From Hyphomicrobiales bacterium (GTDB taxonomy: Bacteria > Pseudomonadota > Alphaproteobacteria > Rhizobiales > Xanthobacteraceae): DNA of 6,261 nucleotides. Location: the NCBI GenBank assembly GCA_016201085.1, contig JACQDO010000390.1, forward strand, positions 1 to 6,261, written 5' to 3'. Shown here piece after piece: positions 1 to 5,007 of this stretch (its first letter is position 1; each line of letters opens with the position of its first letter). Below the pieces are notes generated by a model that was not told where the DNA came from, ran no database searches, and saw only the letters and a list, made by a program, of their open reading frames with translations. Both the position numbers and the translations under genes were made by a program.

Positions 1-895
1 ATTGCTTGGCGTTCTTCTCGGTCACCACCAGGTCGCCCGGTACGACGGTGTCGTCGACGCCATTGACCTTGAGCGCTTCCGCCCAGCTTTCGCCCGGCTT
101 GCGGCAGCTGCACGCCGGATTGAGCGCCTTGCGGTAGCTGAACGCGGTCGGCAGTTCGGTATAGAGCCGGCCGCTGAGCGACACCGCCTGCGCCACTTCC
201 TCGCCGGGGTTATGATAGGTGTAGAGCGAGACTTCCGAGGCCGGACACATGCGCTGGCAGCTCTGCTCGTCGTCGCGGAAGCGATCCGACGTGGTCGCAA
301 ACGAAATCGGGAAATAATAGCCGTCGCAGCTGCGCACGCAGATGGTGCGGAAGGTGCCGCCCATCGATCCGCCCGGCGCCGAGAACAGCCCGCTATTGCC
401 GAACAAGCGGTCGAAGAAGCCGCCCTGCTGTCCTTGCAGCGCCGCCGAGCGGTACTGCTGGCCGCAGCCGTTATTGCCGAGCGCGATCAGCAGCGACTGG
501 CGCTGCGAGGCGCGTTGCGTGGTGCCGCCATTGAGCATTTCCAACTCATTCTGCATGCGTTCGAGCGTCATGCGCAGTTGGTCGATCTGGCGGTTGAGCC
601 CGCCGCATTGCGGCGGTGGATTGTTGAAGATCGAAAAGATTCCGCCGGAGCTTTCGCAACCAGCGCGGCGCGCCTGTGCCACCAGCCGGTCGACCTCGAA
701 TTGCTGGCGATTGACCGCCTCTTCGGTGCGGCGGATCTGATCGGCGCGGGTCGGATCGCTGTTACCGCGATCGAGCGAGGTCAGTTGCGCTTCCAGCCGC
801 TGGCAGACGGGATTTTGCGACTGCGCCAGCGCGGCGGCGCCGGCCGTCAGCGTCAAGGCGGCCGCCGCCGCAAACATGTAAAGCGTTAACCTCAT
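1..895 (-). CDS. DUF2865 domain-containing secreted protein (3' end cut off by window edge)
   Basis: The reverse strand reads open from an ATG at 895 to the left edge, giving 298 residues with no stop; the C-terminus lies outside the window. Residues 1-24 form a signal peptide (short basic start, Ala/Leu-rich core, cleavage after ALA before QSQNP), so the protein is exported. Residues about 50-80 and 100-122 are charged, Gln-rich and probably coiled-coil (RADQIRRTEEAV, NRQIDQLRMTLERMQNELEM). The conserved part is residues 183-276, with CVRSCDGYYFPISF, CQRMCPASEVSLYTYHNPGE and ACSCRKPGESWAEAL, which I recognise as DUF2865, a family of unknown function. Ten cysteines lie in the mature part (31, 80, 97, 144, 186, 190, 213, 217, 262, 264), the later ones spaced in pairs, suggesting disulfides or metal binding. 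The start lies 45 bp after the transporter stop, so cotranscription is possible. A weak SD-like TTAGGGTG precedes the ATG. A long open frame on the opposite strand is a GC-rich shadow. Confidence 0.88.
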   Translation of the reverse strand, partial: MRLTLYMFAAAAALTLTAGAAALAQSQNPVCQRLEAQLTSLDRGNSDPTRADQIRRTEEAVNRQQFEVDRLVAQARRAGCESSGGIFSIFNNPPPQCGGLNRQIDQLRMTLERMQNELEMLNGGTTQRASQRQSLLIALGNNGCGQQYRSAALQGQQGGFFDRLFGNSGLFSAPGGSMGGTFRTICVRSCDGYYFPISFATTSDRFRDDEQSCQRMCPASEVSLYTYHNPGEEVAQAVSLSGRLYTELPTAFSYRKALNPACSCRKPGESWAEALKVNGVDDTVVPGDLVVTEKNAKQ

Positions 896-940
896 AACCG
901 GCACCCTAACGCGAAAATCGCGACGAAGCGAGCCTCGTTA

Positions 941-1813
941 TCAATGCGCCCGCGCGGTCTCCGATCGCAGGTTCCAGAGTACGCCGCCGACAATGATCAG
1001 CGCGCCGAGCAGCACAAAAATATCGAGCCGTTCGCCGTAAAATGCCCAGCCAACGACCGCGATCAGCGGAATGCGCATGAAATCCAATGGTATCACCAAA
1101 CTGGCGTCGCCGGCGCGGAAGGCGTTGCTCAGGCAGTAATGCGAGGTCAGCCCGGCAATGCCGACCCCGAGCGCGGGCAAGATGTGGTGCCCTTCAAGGT
1201 GCAGAAACACCGCCGGATTGCTGCCGAGCAGCGATAGCGGAAGCTGGATGACCGACATCCAGAACACGATGCCAAAGGTGGTCTCGCTTGAGGTCAGCAT
1301 TTTGGTGGTGATCATGGTGATGGCGAAGCCGAAGGCGGCAAACAGCACCAGGATCGCGCCCAGATTAACGCTGGCGATGCCCGGCCGCAGGATCACCAGT
1401 ACGCCGATGAGACCGAACACCACGACGCCGATGCGGCTTGGCGTCATCCGTTCATGCAGCAGCCAGACCGCGAGCAGCACGGTCCAGGCCGGCATGGTGA
1501 ATTCGAGCGCAAACACCATGGCGAGCGGCAACATGGTGAGACTGAGCGCCCAGGCATATTGCGCGGCGTAATGCACCGTGTTGCGCAACAGGTTGAGTCC
1601 GATGCGGCGGGGCTTGGCATGCACGCGTAAATCCGCGCGCAACAGCACCAGCAGCAGCAGAACCAGCAGCGCGATGGCGCTGCGGAACACGAGAATCTCG
1701 AAAATGCTCAAGCCGTGCCTGGCCAATTCGCGGACCGACACCGCCATGACCGAAAACGACAGCAATGCGCCGACCATCCAGAGGACGACGCGAGCGAGCT
1801 TGGTGGTGGCCAC
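941..1813 (-). CDS. EamA-family (DMT superfamily) inner-membrane transporter
   Basis: This 290-residue protein has about ten hydrophobic segments in two homologous halves, the usual size and layout of drug/metabolite transporters with two EamA domains. The first half (about 8-145) ends in the hallmark WLLHERMTPSRIGVVVFGLI plus VLVILRPG. The second half (about 150-283) ends in DFMRIPLIAVVGWAFYGERL followed by a last helix, GALIIVGGVLWNL. The family moves small organic solutes (amino acids, nucleotides, drugs) across the inner membrane, often outward; the substrate cannot be read from sequence. The start chosen is a GTG at 1813, because an in-frame TAA lies only five codons upstream; the next candidate is ATG at codon 13, which would cut into the first helix. 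No clear Shine-Dalgarno is visible before the GTG. It lies 71 bp downstream of maiA and 45 bp upstream of the DUF2865 gene on the same strand. Nothing ties it to tyrosine catabolism except position. Confidence 0.93.
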   Translation of the reverse strand: MATTKLARVVLWMVGALLSFSVMAVSVRELARHGLSIFEILVFRSAIALLVLLLLVLLRADLRVHAKPRRIGLNLLRNTVHYAAQYAWALSLTMLPLAMVFALEFTMPAWTVLLAVWLLHERMTPSRIGVVVFGLIGVLVILRPGIASVNLGAILVLFAAFGFAITMITTKMLTSSETTFGIVFWMSVIQLPLSLLGSNPAVFLHLEGHHILPALGVGIAGLTSHYCLSNAFRAGDASLVIPLDFMRIPLIAVVGWAFYGERLDIFVLLGALIIVGGVLWNLRSETARAH

Positions 1814-1843
1814 AGGGCGGTTTCGTTAATGGGGTGAGGGGGT

Positions 1844-1855
1844 ACGCACGTGCGT
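1844..1855. repeat. 12-bp perfect palindrome between maiA and the transporter
   Basis: ACGCACGTGCGT is a perfect palindrome in the 71-bp gap between the maiA stop and the transporter start. No U-run follows on the minus strand, so it is not a typical intrinsic terminator. It could be a protein-binding site for separate control of the transporter, or chance in GC-rich DNA. Confidence 0.4.
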
Positions 1856-1884
1856 CGGCGGTCTAGCAGGTGGGCAGGCCGGCG

Positions 1885-2520
1885 TCACTCCGCATCGGGC
1901 TGATTCTCCGGCCGTGCCTTGTCGAAGGCCGGAAGTTTCAGGCAGGCGGCATCGACCGCGACGATTTTCGGGAATCGATCGAGCGGCACCTTGAAGCGGC
2001 GCGCATTGGCAACCTGCGGCACCAGGCAGATATCGGCCAGCGTCACCTGCGCGCCGCAGGCATAGGGACCGGGCGCGATCATGGCTTCAATCGCCGTGAA
2101 GCCGCCGAGCACCCAGTGATGGTACCAGGCGTCGATGTCGGGCTGCTCGTGCTTGAGCGTACGCTTGAGATATTGCAGGGCGATGAGATTGTTAAGCGGG
2201 TGGATATCGCAGGCCACCGCCTGGGCGATCGCCCGCACCTTGGCGCGGTCCAGCGCCTCGGCCGGCAGCAGCGGCGGCTCGGGATGGATATCGTCGAGAT
2301 ATTCGATGATCGCCAGCGATTGCGTCAGCACTTCGCCGCTGGAAAGTTTAAGCGCCGGGACCCGCATTTGCGGATTGACGGCGCGGAATTCCGGCTTGCG
2401 CTGCTGGCCGCCGTCCTTGGTGAGATGGACCGACACCAGCTCATAGGGCAGACCCTTGAGATTGAGCGCGATGCGCACCCGGTAGGCGGCGGAGGAGCGG
2501 AAATAGGAATAGAGCTTCAC
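1885..2520 (-). CDS. maiA: Maleylacetoacetate isomerase (zeta-class glutathione S-transferase)
   Basis: The enzyme is cytoplasmic and uses glutathione to convert 4-maleylacetoacetate to 4-fumarylacetoacetate, the second-last step of tyrosine/homogentisate breakdown. It has 211 residues, the normal family length. Residues 1-80 are the thioredoxin-like domain, with the zeta-class signature SSAAYRVRIALNLKGL at 9-24 (the SSC of the eukaryotic enzyme reads SSA here; from memory a common bacterial variant), cis-Pro in VPAL (52-57) and the glutathione-contacting QSLAIIEYLD at 67-76. Residues 88-205 are the helical domain, with DIHPLNN at 105-111 and YACGAQVTLADICLVPQV at 153-170. The start is the GTG at 2520, because the protein then opens MKLYSYFRSS as in relatives. 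The open frame runs on upstream to 3276, but that extension is a shadow of marR. GGGTG lies about 8 bp before the GTG. It begins 35 bp after the marR stop, so the two are probably cotranscribed. Confidence 0.95.
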   Translation of the reverse strand: MKLYSYFRSSAAYRVRIALNLKGLPYELVSVHLTKDGGQQRKPEFRAVNPQMRVPALKLSSGEVLTQSLAIIEYLDDIHPEPPLLPAEALDRAKVRAIAQAVACDIHPLNNLIALQYLKRTLKHEQPDIDAWYHHWVLGGFTAIEAMIAPGPYACGAQVTLADICLVPQVANARRFKVPLDRFPKIVAVDAACLKLPAFDKARPENQPDAE

Positions 2521-2555
2521 GGTGGGCACCCGGTTGAGACGGCGTTGTCGGTAAT

Positions 2556-3077
2556 CTAGCGAAGCCCGTGCCGGCTGGCGACATCGGCGGCGAGCTGCGC
2601 GGAGCGCTCGGTGAGTTTCTTCAGGGCACGGTCGAGGGCGGCGCGGTCGGCGACTTCGACCGTACCGAGCAATTGTTTGGCGAAATCGAGCGCGATCGGG
2701 GCCAGTTCGCTGTAGATGTCGCGGCCGGCCGGCGTGAGCGACAGGAAAGCCTCGCGCAGATCGGCGCGGTTGACGCGGCGGGCAACCATCTTGCGCCGCT
2801 CGAGCAGGGCGACCGCGCGCGAGACCTTGGTCTTGTGCATGTGGCTGTGGTTGCCAATCGCCTTGGCGGTCATCATGCCGAACTCGCCGAGCGTGACCAG
2901 CACCCGCCATTCCGGCACGCCGATCTTGTAGCGCTCGGCATAAATGCGCGACAGCGCCTGCGTGACCAGGGCGGCGCATACATTGAGACGATAGGGCAGG
3001 AACTCGTCCAGCTTGAGGGCGGCCTGGCTGGCCTGCGTCGCAGTGGCGGACGCTTTTTGGGCGGTCTCGTCGGTCAT
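2556..3077 (-). CDS. MarR-family winged helix-turn-helix transcriptional regulator
   Basis: This 173-residue protein is a typical MarR-size dimeric DNA-binding regulator. The first 20 residues are a low-complexity Ala/Gln/Thr tail. Residues about 25-52 are the first dimerisation helix (LDEFLPYRLNVCAALVTQAL). Residues 54-98 carry the helix-turn-helix: VPEWRVLVTLGEF, then AKAIGNHSHMHKTKVSRAVA as turn and recognition helix, then LLERRKMV. Residues 99-118 are the wing, with the family-typical basic-acidic pattern RRVNRADLREAFLSLTPAG. The C-terminal helices (119-165) complete the dimer interface. MarR proteins usually repress their own operon and release DNA on binding a small, often aromatic, ligand. 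Being first before maiA and divergent from the MBL gene, it probably controls both, with homogentisate-pathway intermediates as plausible ligands; that is inference. The start is ATG 3077; the SD is weak. An inverted repeat suited to a MarR dimer lies about 80 bp upstream. Confidence 0.93.
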   Translation of the reverse strand: MTDETAQKASATATQASQAALKLDEFLPYRLNVCAALVTQALSRIYAERYKIGVPEWRVLVTLGEFGMMTAKAIGNHSHMHKTKVSRAVALLERRKMVARRVNRADLREAFLSLTPAGRDIYSELAPIALDFAKQLLGTVEVADRAALDRALKKLTERSAQLAADVASRHGLR

Positions 3078-3157
3078 GGCTTGCGGCCGCTGCTCCCGCG
3101 CCGGACAGCCTGTTGCTACGGGCCGCCTTCACGCGCGCGACGCGAACATTGAACGAA

Positions 3158-3175
3158 GTTGCGACCGGGCGCAAC
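3158..3175. promoter_or_regulatory. Candidate MarR operator, GTTGCG-N6-CGCAAC
   Basis: GTTGCG (3158-3163) and CGCAAC (3170-3175) are perfect inverted copies around the six bases ACCGGG, an 18-bp site. Size and symmetry suit a MarR dimer, whose operators are typically 16-20 bp inverted repeats. It sits in the divergent region, 81 bp from the marR start and 119 bp from the MBL start, where binding could affect both genes. Assignment to this MarR protein is inference from position. Confidence 0.5.
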
Positions 3176-3265
3176 GAGTTTGGAAACGTTCTAAGCTGCT
3201 GTTTTCCGGCCCTATTGGTCGATTCGTGGGGCTTTAGTGTTGGTTCCCAGCTCATTAAATTTCGG

Positions 3266-3276
3266 ATGCAATGCAT
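3266..3276. repeat. ATGCA-A-TGCAT inverted repeat just before the MBL ribosome binding site
   Basis: ATGCA and TGCAT are perfect inverted copies around a single A. The repeat ends 2 bp before the GGAAAG ribosome binding site of the MBL gene. It could be a second operator or a minor leader hairpin; it may also be chance in an AT-rich patch. Confidence 0.3.
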
Positions 3277-3278
3277 TT

Positions 3279-3284
3279 GGAAAG
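3279..3284 (+). promoter_or_regulatory. Ribosome binding site fixing the MBL-fold gene start
   Basis: GGAAAG lies 9 bp before the ATG at 3294. This spacing supports that ATG over the upstream in-frame GTG at 3237, which has no comparable site. A second ATG at 3289 is out of frame. Confidence 0.7.
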
Positions 3285-3293
3285 TACCATGCC

Positions 3294-4247
3294 ATGACCG
3301 GCAAGCCCTTTGCCTCCAGCGAAGACGTCACAGAGAAGAAATTTGCCTTCGACCAGCTCGGTTCGGGGCTCTATGCCTACTCCGCCGAGGGCGATCCGAG
3401 TTCCGGCATCGTTGTCGGCGACGACGGCGTCATGGTGGTCGATGCGCAGCCGACCCCGGCCATGGCCCATGAGCTGATCGCGCGCGTCGCCAAGGTCACC
3501 GACAAGCCGATCAAATATGTCCTGCTCAGCCATTATCACGCGTCGCGGACGCTGGGTGCTTCGGCCTTCAAGGACGCAACGATCCTCGCCTCCGATACCA
3601 CGCGCGGGCTGATTGCCGAGCGCGGCAAGCAGGACATGGAGTGCGAGATCGGCCGCTTTCCACGGTTGTTTGACACCTCCGATTCCATTCCCGGACTGAC
3701 CTGGCCGACGCTCACTTTTCCCGACGAGACGTCGGTCTGGCTCGGCCGGCGCGAGGTACGCATCATCCATATCGGCCGCGGCCACACCGCCGGCGATGTG
3801 ATCGCCGTGGTGCCCGATGCGGGTGTCGTGTTCGCCGGCGATCTGATCGAAAACCAGACGGCCAGTTATTGCGGCGACGCGCATTTCAACGATTGGCCGG
3901 CGACGCTCGATCATCTCGCCGAGCTACAGGCCAATGCCATGGTGCCCGGCCGCGGCGCGCCGCTCGCCACGCCGCAAGCGGTGGCGGAAGCCATCGGCTT
4001 CACGACCGATTTCATCGCCACGCTGTATGGCTCGGTGCAGGAGAGCGTCGCCAAGGGGCGGTCGCTGAAGGACGCCTTCGACTTCGTGCGCCTTGCCATG
4101 GATCCGAAGTTCAAGACCATTGCCCTTTACGAGCATCGGCTGCCGTTCAATGTCACGCGCGCCTATGACGAGGCGCGTGGCATCGAGTGGCCGGCGATCT
4201 GGACGCCCGAGCGTGACCGCGAAATGTGGGCGGCCTTGCAGGGGTGA
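3294..4247 (+). CDS. MBL-fold metallo-hydrolase with a degenerate second metal site
   Basis: This 317-residue protein has the metallo-beta-lactamase fold throughout. The N-terminal strands include GSGLYAYSAEGDPSSGIVVG and VMVVDAQPTP (residues 23-55). The metal loop is LLSHYHASRTLGAS at 77-90, GRGHTAGD at 161-168, FAGDLIE at 180-186 and MVPGRGAP at 216-223. The zinc ligands H80, H82 and H164 (Zn1) and the bridging D183 are present. The canonical Asp and His of HxHxDH are S84 and R85, and the last His, usually in PGHG, is R220. Residues 225-317 form a helical tail, with AMDPKFKTIALYEHRLPFNVTRAYDE. I recall proteobacterial relatives with the same HYHA-R-LGAS and PGRG pattern, so this is probably a subfamily trait, not decay. 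Reaction and substrate are unknown. It has no signal peptide. It is divergent from marR-maiA and may share their control. It ends before a paired hairpin repeat. Confidence 0.9.
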   Translation: MTGKPFASSEDVTEKKFAFDQLGSGLYAYSAEGDPSSGIVVGDDGVMVVDAQPTPAMAHELIARVAKVTDKPIKYVLLSHYHASRTLGASAFKDATILASDTTRGLIAERGKQDMECEIGRFPRLFDTSDSIPGLTWPTLTFPDETSVWLGRREVRIIHIGRGHTAGDVIAVVPDAGVVFAGDLIENQTASYCGDAHFNDWPATLDHLAELQANAMVPGRGAPLATPQAVAEAIGFTTDFIATLYGSVQESVAKGRSLKDAFDFVRLAMDPKFKTIALYEHRLPFNVTRAYDEARGIEWPAIWTPERDREMWAALQG

Positions 4248-4283
4248 AATGAAGTTCACGCGTCGGCGCGAGCCTCATTGACC

Positions 4284-4370
4284 GCTCGTCCCCGCGCAAG
4301 CGGGGACCCAGGGCAAAATAGATTGGCGTTGCGATCTTGGCTCTGGATTCCCGATTGCGCGGGAATGAGC
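4284..4370. repeat. Paired palindromic repeat (REP/MITE-like) between convergent genes
   Basis: Two 31-bp arms, 4284-4314 and 4340-4370, are inverted copies of each other with 25 of 31 positions matching, separated by 25 bp. Each arm is itself a hairpin: GTCCCCGC-GCAA-GCGGGGAC (4288-4307, perfect 8-bp stem, GCAA loop) and ATTCCCG-ATTGCG-CGGGAAT (4347-4366, 7-bp stem). On the minus strand it translates to the well-known spurious FPRNRES...GPRLRGDE string that marks this dispersed family in proteobacterial genomes. It lies 36 bp after the MBL stop and 30 bp after (in its direction of transcription) the stop of the convergent small secreted gene, a usual site for such elements. It may stabilise or end transcripts from both sides, but neither hairpin is followed by a proper T-run, so I do not call a terminator. 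Confidence 0.85.
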
Positions 4371-4400
4371 GGAGTTTGGAATGGTGCTTACGAAACTTGC

Positions 4401-4709
4401 TCAGCGCGTGCACACGATGGCGACGACGTCGCATTTATTGCCCTTGCAGCCGCCGGAGCCGCCGGTCGGAATGGCGCCGGTGATGTCGTCGCGGTCGACC
4501 TTGCTGTAGGACGCGGCCGAGGCGAATTCGTGGTTCTTGCAATAGGCGTTGGCCGCCGCCGCGCCACAGGGGGCGCCCGCGGCGAGGCAACGGTCGATGC
4601 CGTAGCCGTCGGCGTCGTTGGCAATGATGAACATGCGCCGCTCGGCCTGCGCGGTGTTGACCAGGCAGAGACAGAGAACGGCCGCAAGACTGACCAGGAG
4701 TGTCCGCAT
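4401..4709 (-). CDS. Small secreted Cys-rich conserved hypothetical protein
   Basis: This 102-residue protein starts at ATG 4709. Residues 1-22 are a clear signal peptide: MRTLL, a hydrophobic core of Val, Leu, Ala and Cys, and cleavage after AQA. The mature part is about 80 residues and has six cysteines (41, 48, 57, 88, 93, 100), enough for three disulfides, with two Cys in the signal core besides. Recognisable blocks are RRMFIIANDADGYGIDRCLA (24-43), GAPCGAAAANAYCKNHEFA (45-63), KVDRDDITGAIP (70-81) and CKGNKCDVVAIVCTR (88-102). I do not know its function, though similar hypothetical proteins seem familiar from Bradyrhizobium relatives. Location is probably periplasmic or extracellular. 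It is transcribed away from cysS and converges on the MBL gene. Its start lies 65 bp from a perfect CtrA-type box. The signal peptide, cysteine pattern and convergent position argue that it is real, not a shadow. Confidence 0.8.
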   Translation of the reverse strand: MRTLLVSLAAVLCLCLVNTAQAERRMFIIANDADGYGIDRCLAAGAPCGAAAANAYCKNHEFASAASYSKVDRDDITGAIPTGGSGGCKGNKCDVVAIVCTR

Positions 4710-4773
4710 GAGGTTCGCCCGCTTTTTTGGAGGCGCCTGTCCGGCACCGAAGAGAACAATGCGAGCGAAATCG

Positions 4774-4789
4774 TTAAGAGCCGCTTAAC
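4774..4789. promoter_or_regulatory. Candidate CtrA-binding box, TTAA-N7-TTAAC
   Basis: TTAA (4774-4777), seven bases GAGCCGC, then TTAAC (4785-4789) match the full CtrA consensus exactly. Because a G precedes the first TTAA, the site is GTTAA-N7-TTAAC and reads as a perfect box on both strands. CtrA is the alphaproteobacterial cell-cycle response regulator. The box is 65 bp from the start of the small secreted gene and 218 bp from cysS, so the small gene is the likelier target. Binding is inferred from the motif alone. Confidence 0.5.
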
Positions 4790-4951
4790 CACGAATTTGC
4801 CGCCGGCCGGGCCTTTTCGCGCCGGCAGGGAAGGTCTTGACGGAATCCGCCCAATTCATCATGGTGCGGGTCGATGACCGGCCTTAACCATAGCTGCGGC
4901 ATTTGCCGCGCGATTATTAGCTAGCGCACCACGCTGGCTGCGGCCGTCTTT

Positions 4952-4965
4952 TCTCAAGTTTGAGA
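4952..4965. repeat. Inverted repeat TCTCAA-GT-TTGAGA in the cysS leader
   Basis: The two 6-bp arms are perfect inverted copies around GT, ending 42 bp before the cysS ATG. A two-base loop is too tight for a good RNA hairpin, so a protein-binding site is more likely than an attenuator if it is functional. Confidence 0.35.
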
Positions 4966-5007
4966 GTTCAGGACGCCGGGCCAGCGGGGCCCACGGGTGT
5001 CTTTGTT

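Larger units (their letters stand above)
3078..3293. promoter_or_regulatory. Divergent control region between marR and the MBL-fold gene
   Basis: These 216 bp separate the marR start (minus strand) from the MBL start (plus strand) and must hold promoters for both. Local AT-rich patches lie around 3231-3260 and 3266-3286, against a GC-rich half near marR. I could not pick convincing -35/-10 pairs with correct spacing. Two inverted repeats lie inside and are listed separately. A GTG at 3237 extends the MBL frame upstream but gives 19 residues unlike the family, so I treat that stretch as noncoding. Confidence 0.6.
4710..5007. other. 298-bp divergent intergenic region upstream of cysS
   Basis: This stretch between the small secreted gene and cysS holds no gene I can support. 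It contains the CtrA-type box at 4774-4789, a lone TTAACCA half-site at 4884-4890, and a 14-bp inverted repeat at 4952-4965. CTTGACG at 4836-4842 is a good alphaproteobacterial -35 element pointing toward cysS, but no convincing -10 sits 16-18 bp downstream. No tRNA or T-box-like leader was seen. Confidence 0.6.

Noticed and set aside
2..889. Plus-strand open frame of 295 codons opposite the DUF2865 gene
   Set aside because: It is the exact antisense phase of the DUF2865 codons, rich in Arg/Ala and without family motifs; the minus strand encodes a recognisable exported protein.
2521..3276. Upstream extension of the maiA frame to a 463-residue protein
   Set aside because: The added part overlaps marR in another frame, is Arg/Pro-rich and has no fold signature, while MKLYSYFRSS at 2520 is the proper family start.
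3237..3293. GTG start at 3237 adding 19 residues to the MBL protein
   Set aside because: The ATG at 3294 has a GGAAAG ribosome binding site at good spacing, and the extra residues do not look like the family.
4284..4370. Intrinsic terminator call for the hairpins
   Set aside because: Stems are strong, but no T-run follows either hairpin in the direction needed; it is better described as a repeat.
4153..4434. Minus-strand open frame of 93 codons with FPRNRES and GPRLRGDE
   Set aside because: This is the known false translation of the dispersed palindromic repeat and does not represent a protein.
4836..4870. cysS promoter starting with CTTGACG
   Set aside because: The -35 is good, but the bases 16-18 bp downstream (around 4859-4866) do not form an acceptable -10, so it is noted in the intergenic entry only.
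4278..4877. Plus-strand open frame of 199 codons over the repeat and the small secreted gene
   Set aside because: It crosses the repeat, lies antisense to a better-supported exported protein and has Gly/Ala/Val/Arg shadow composition.
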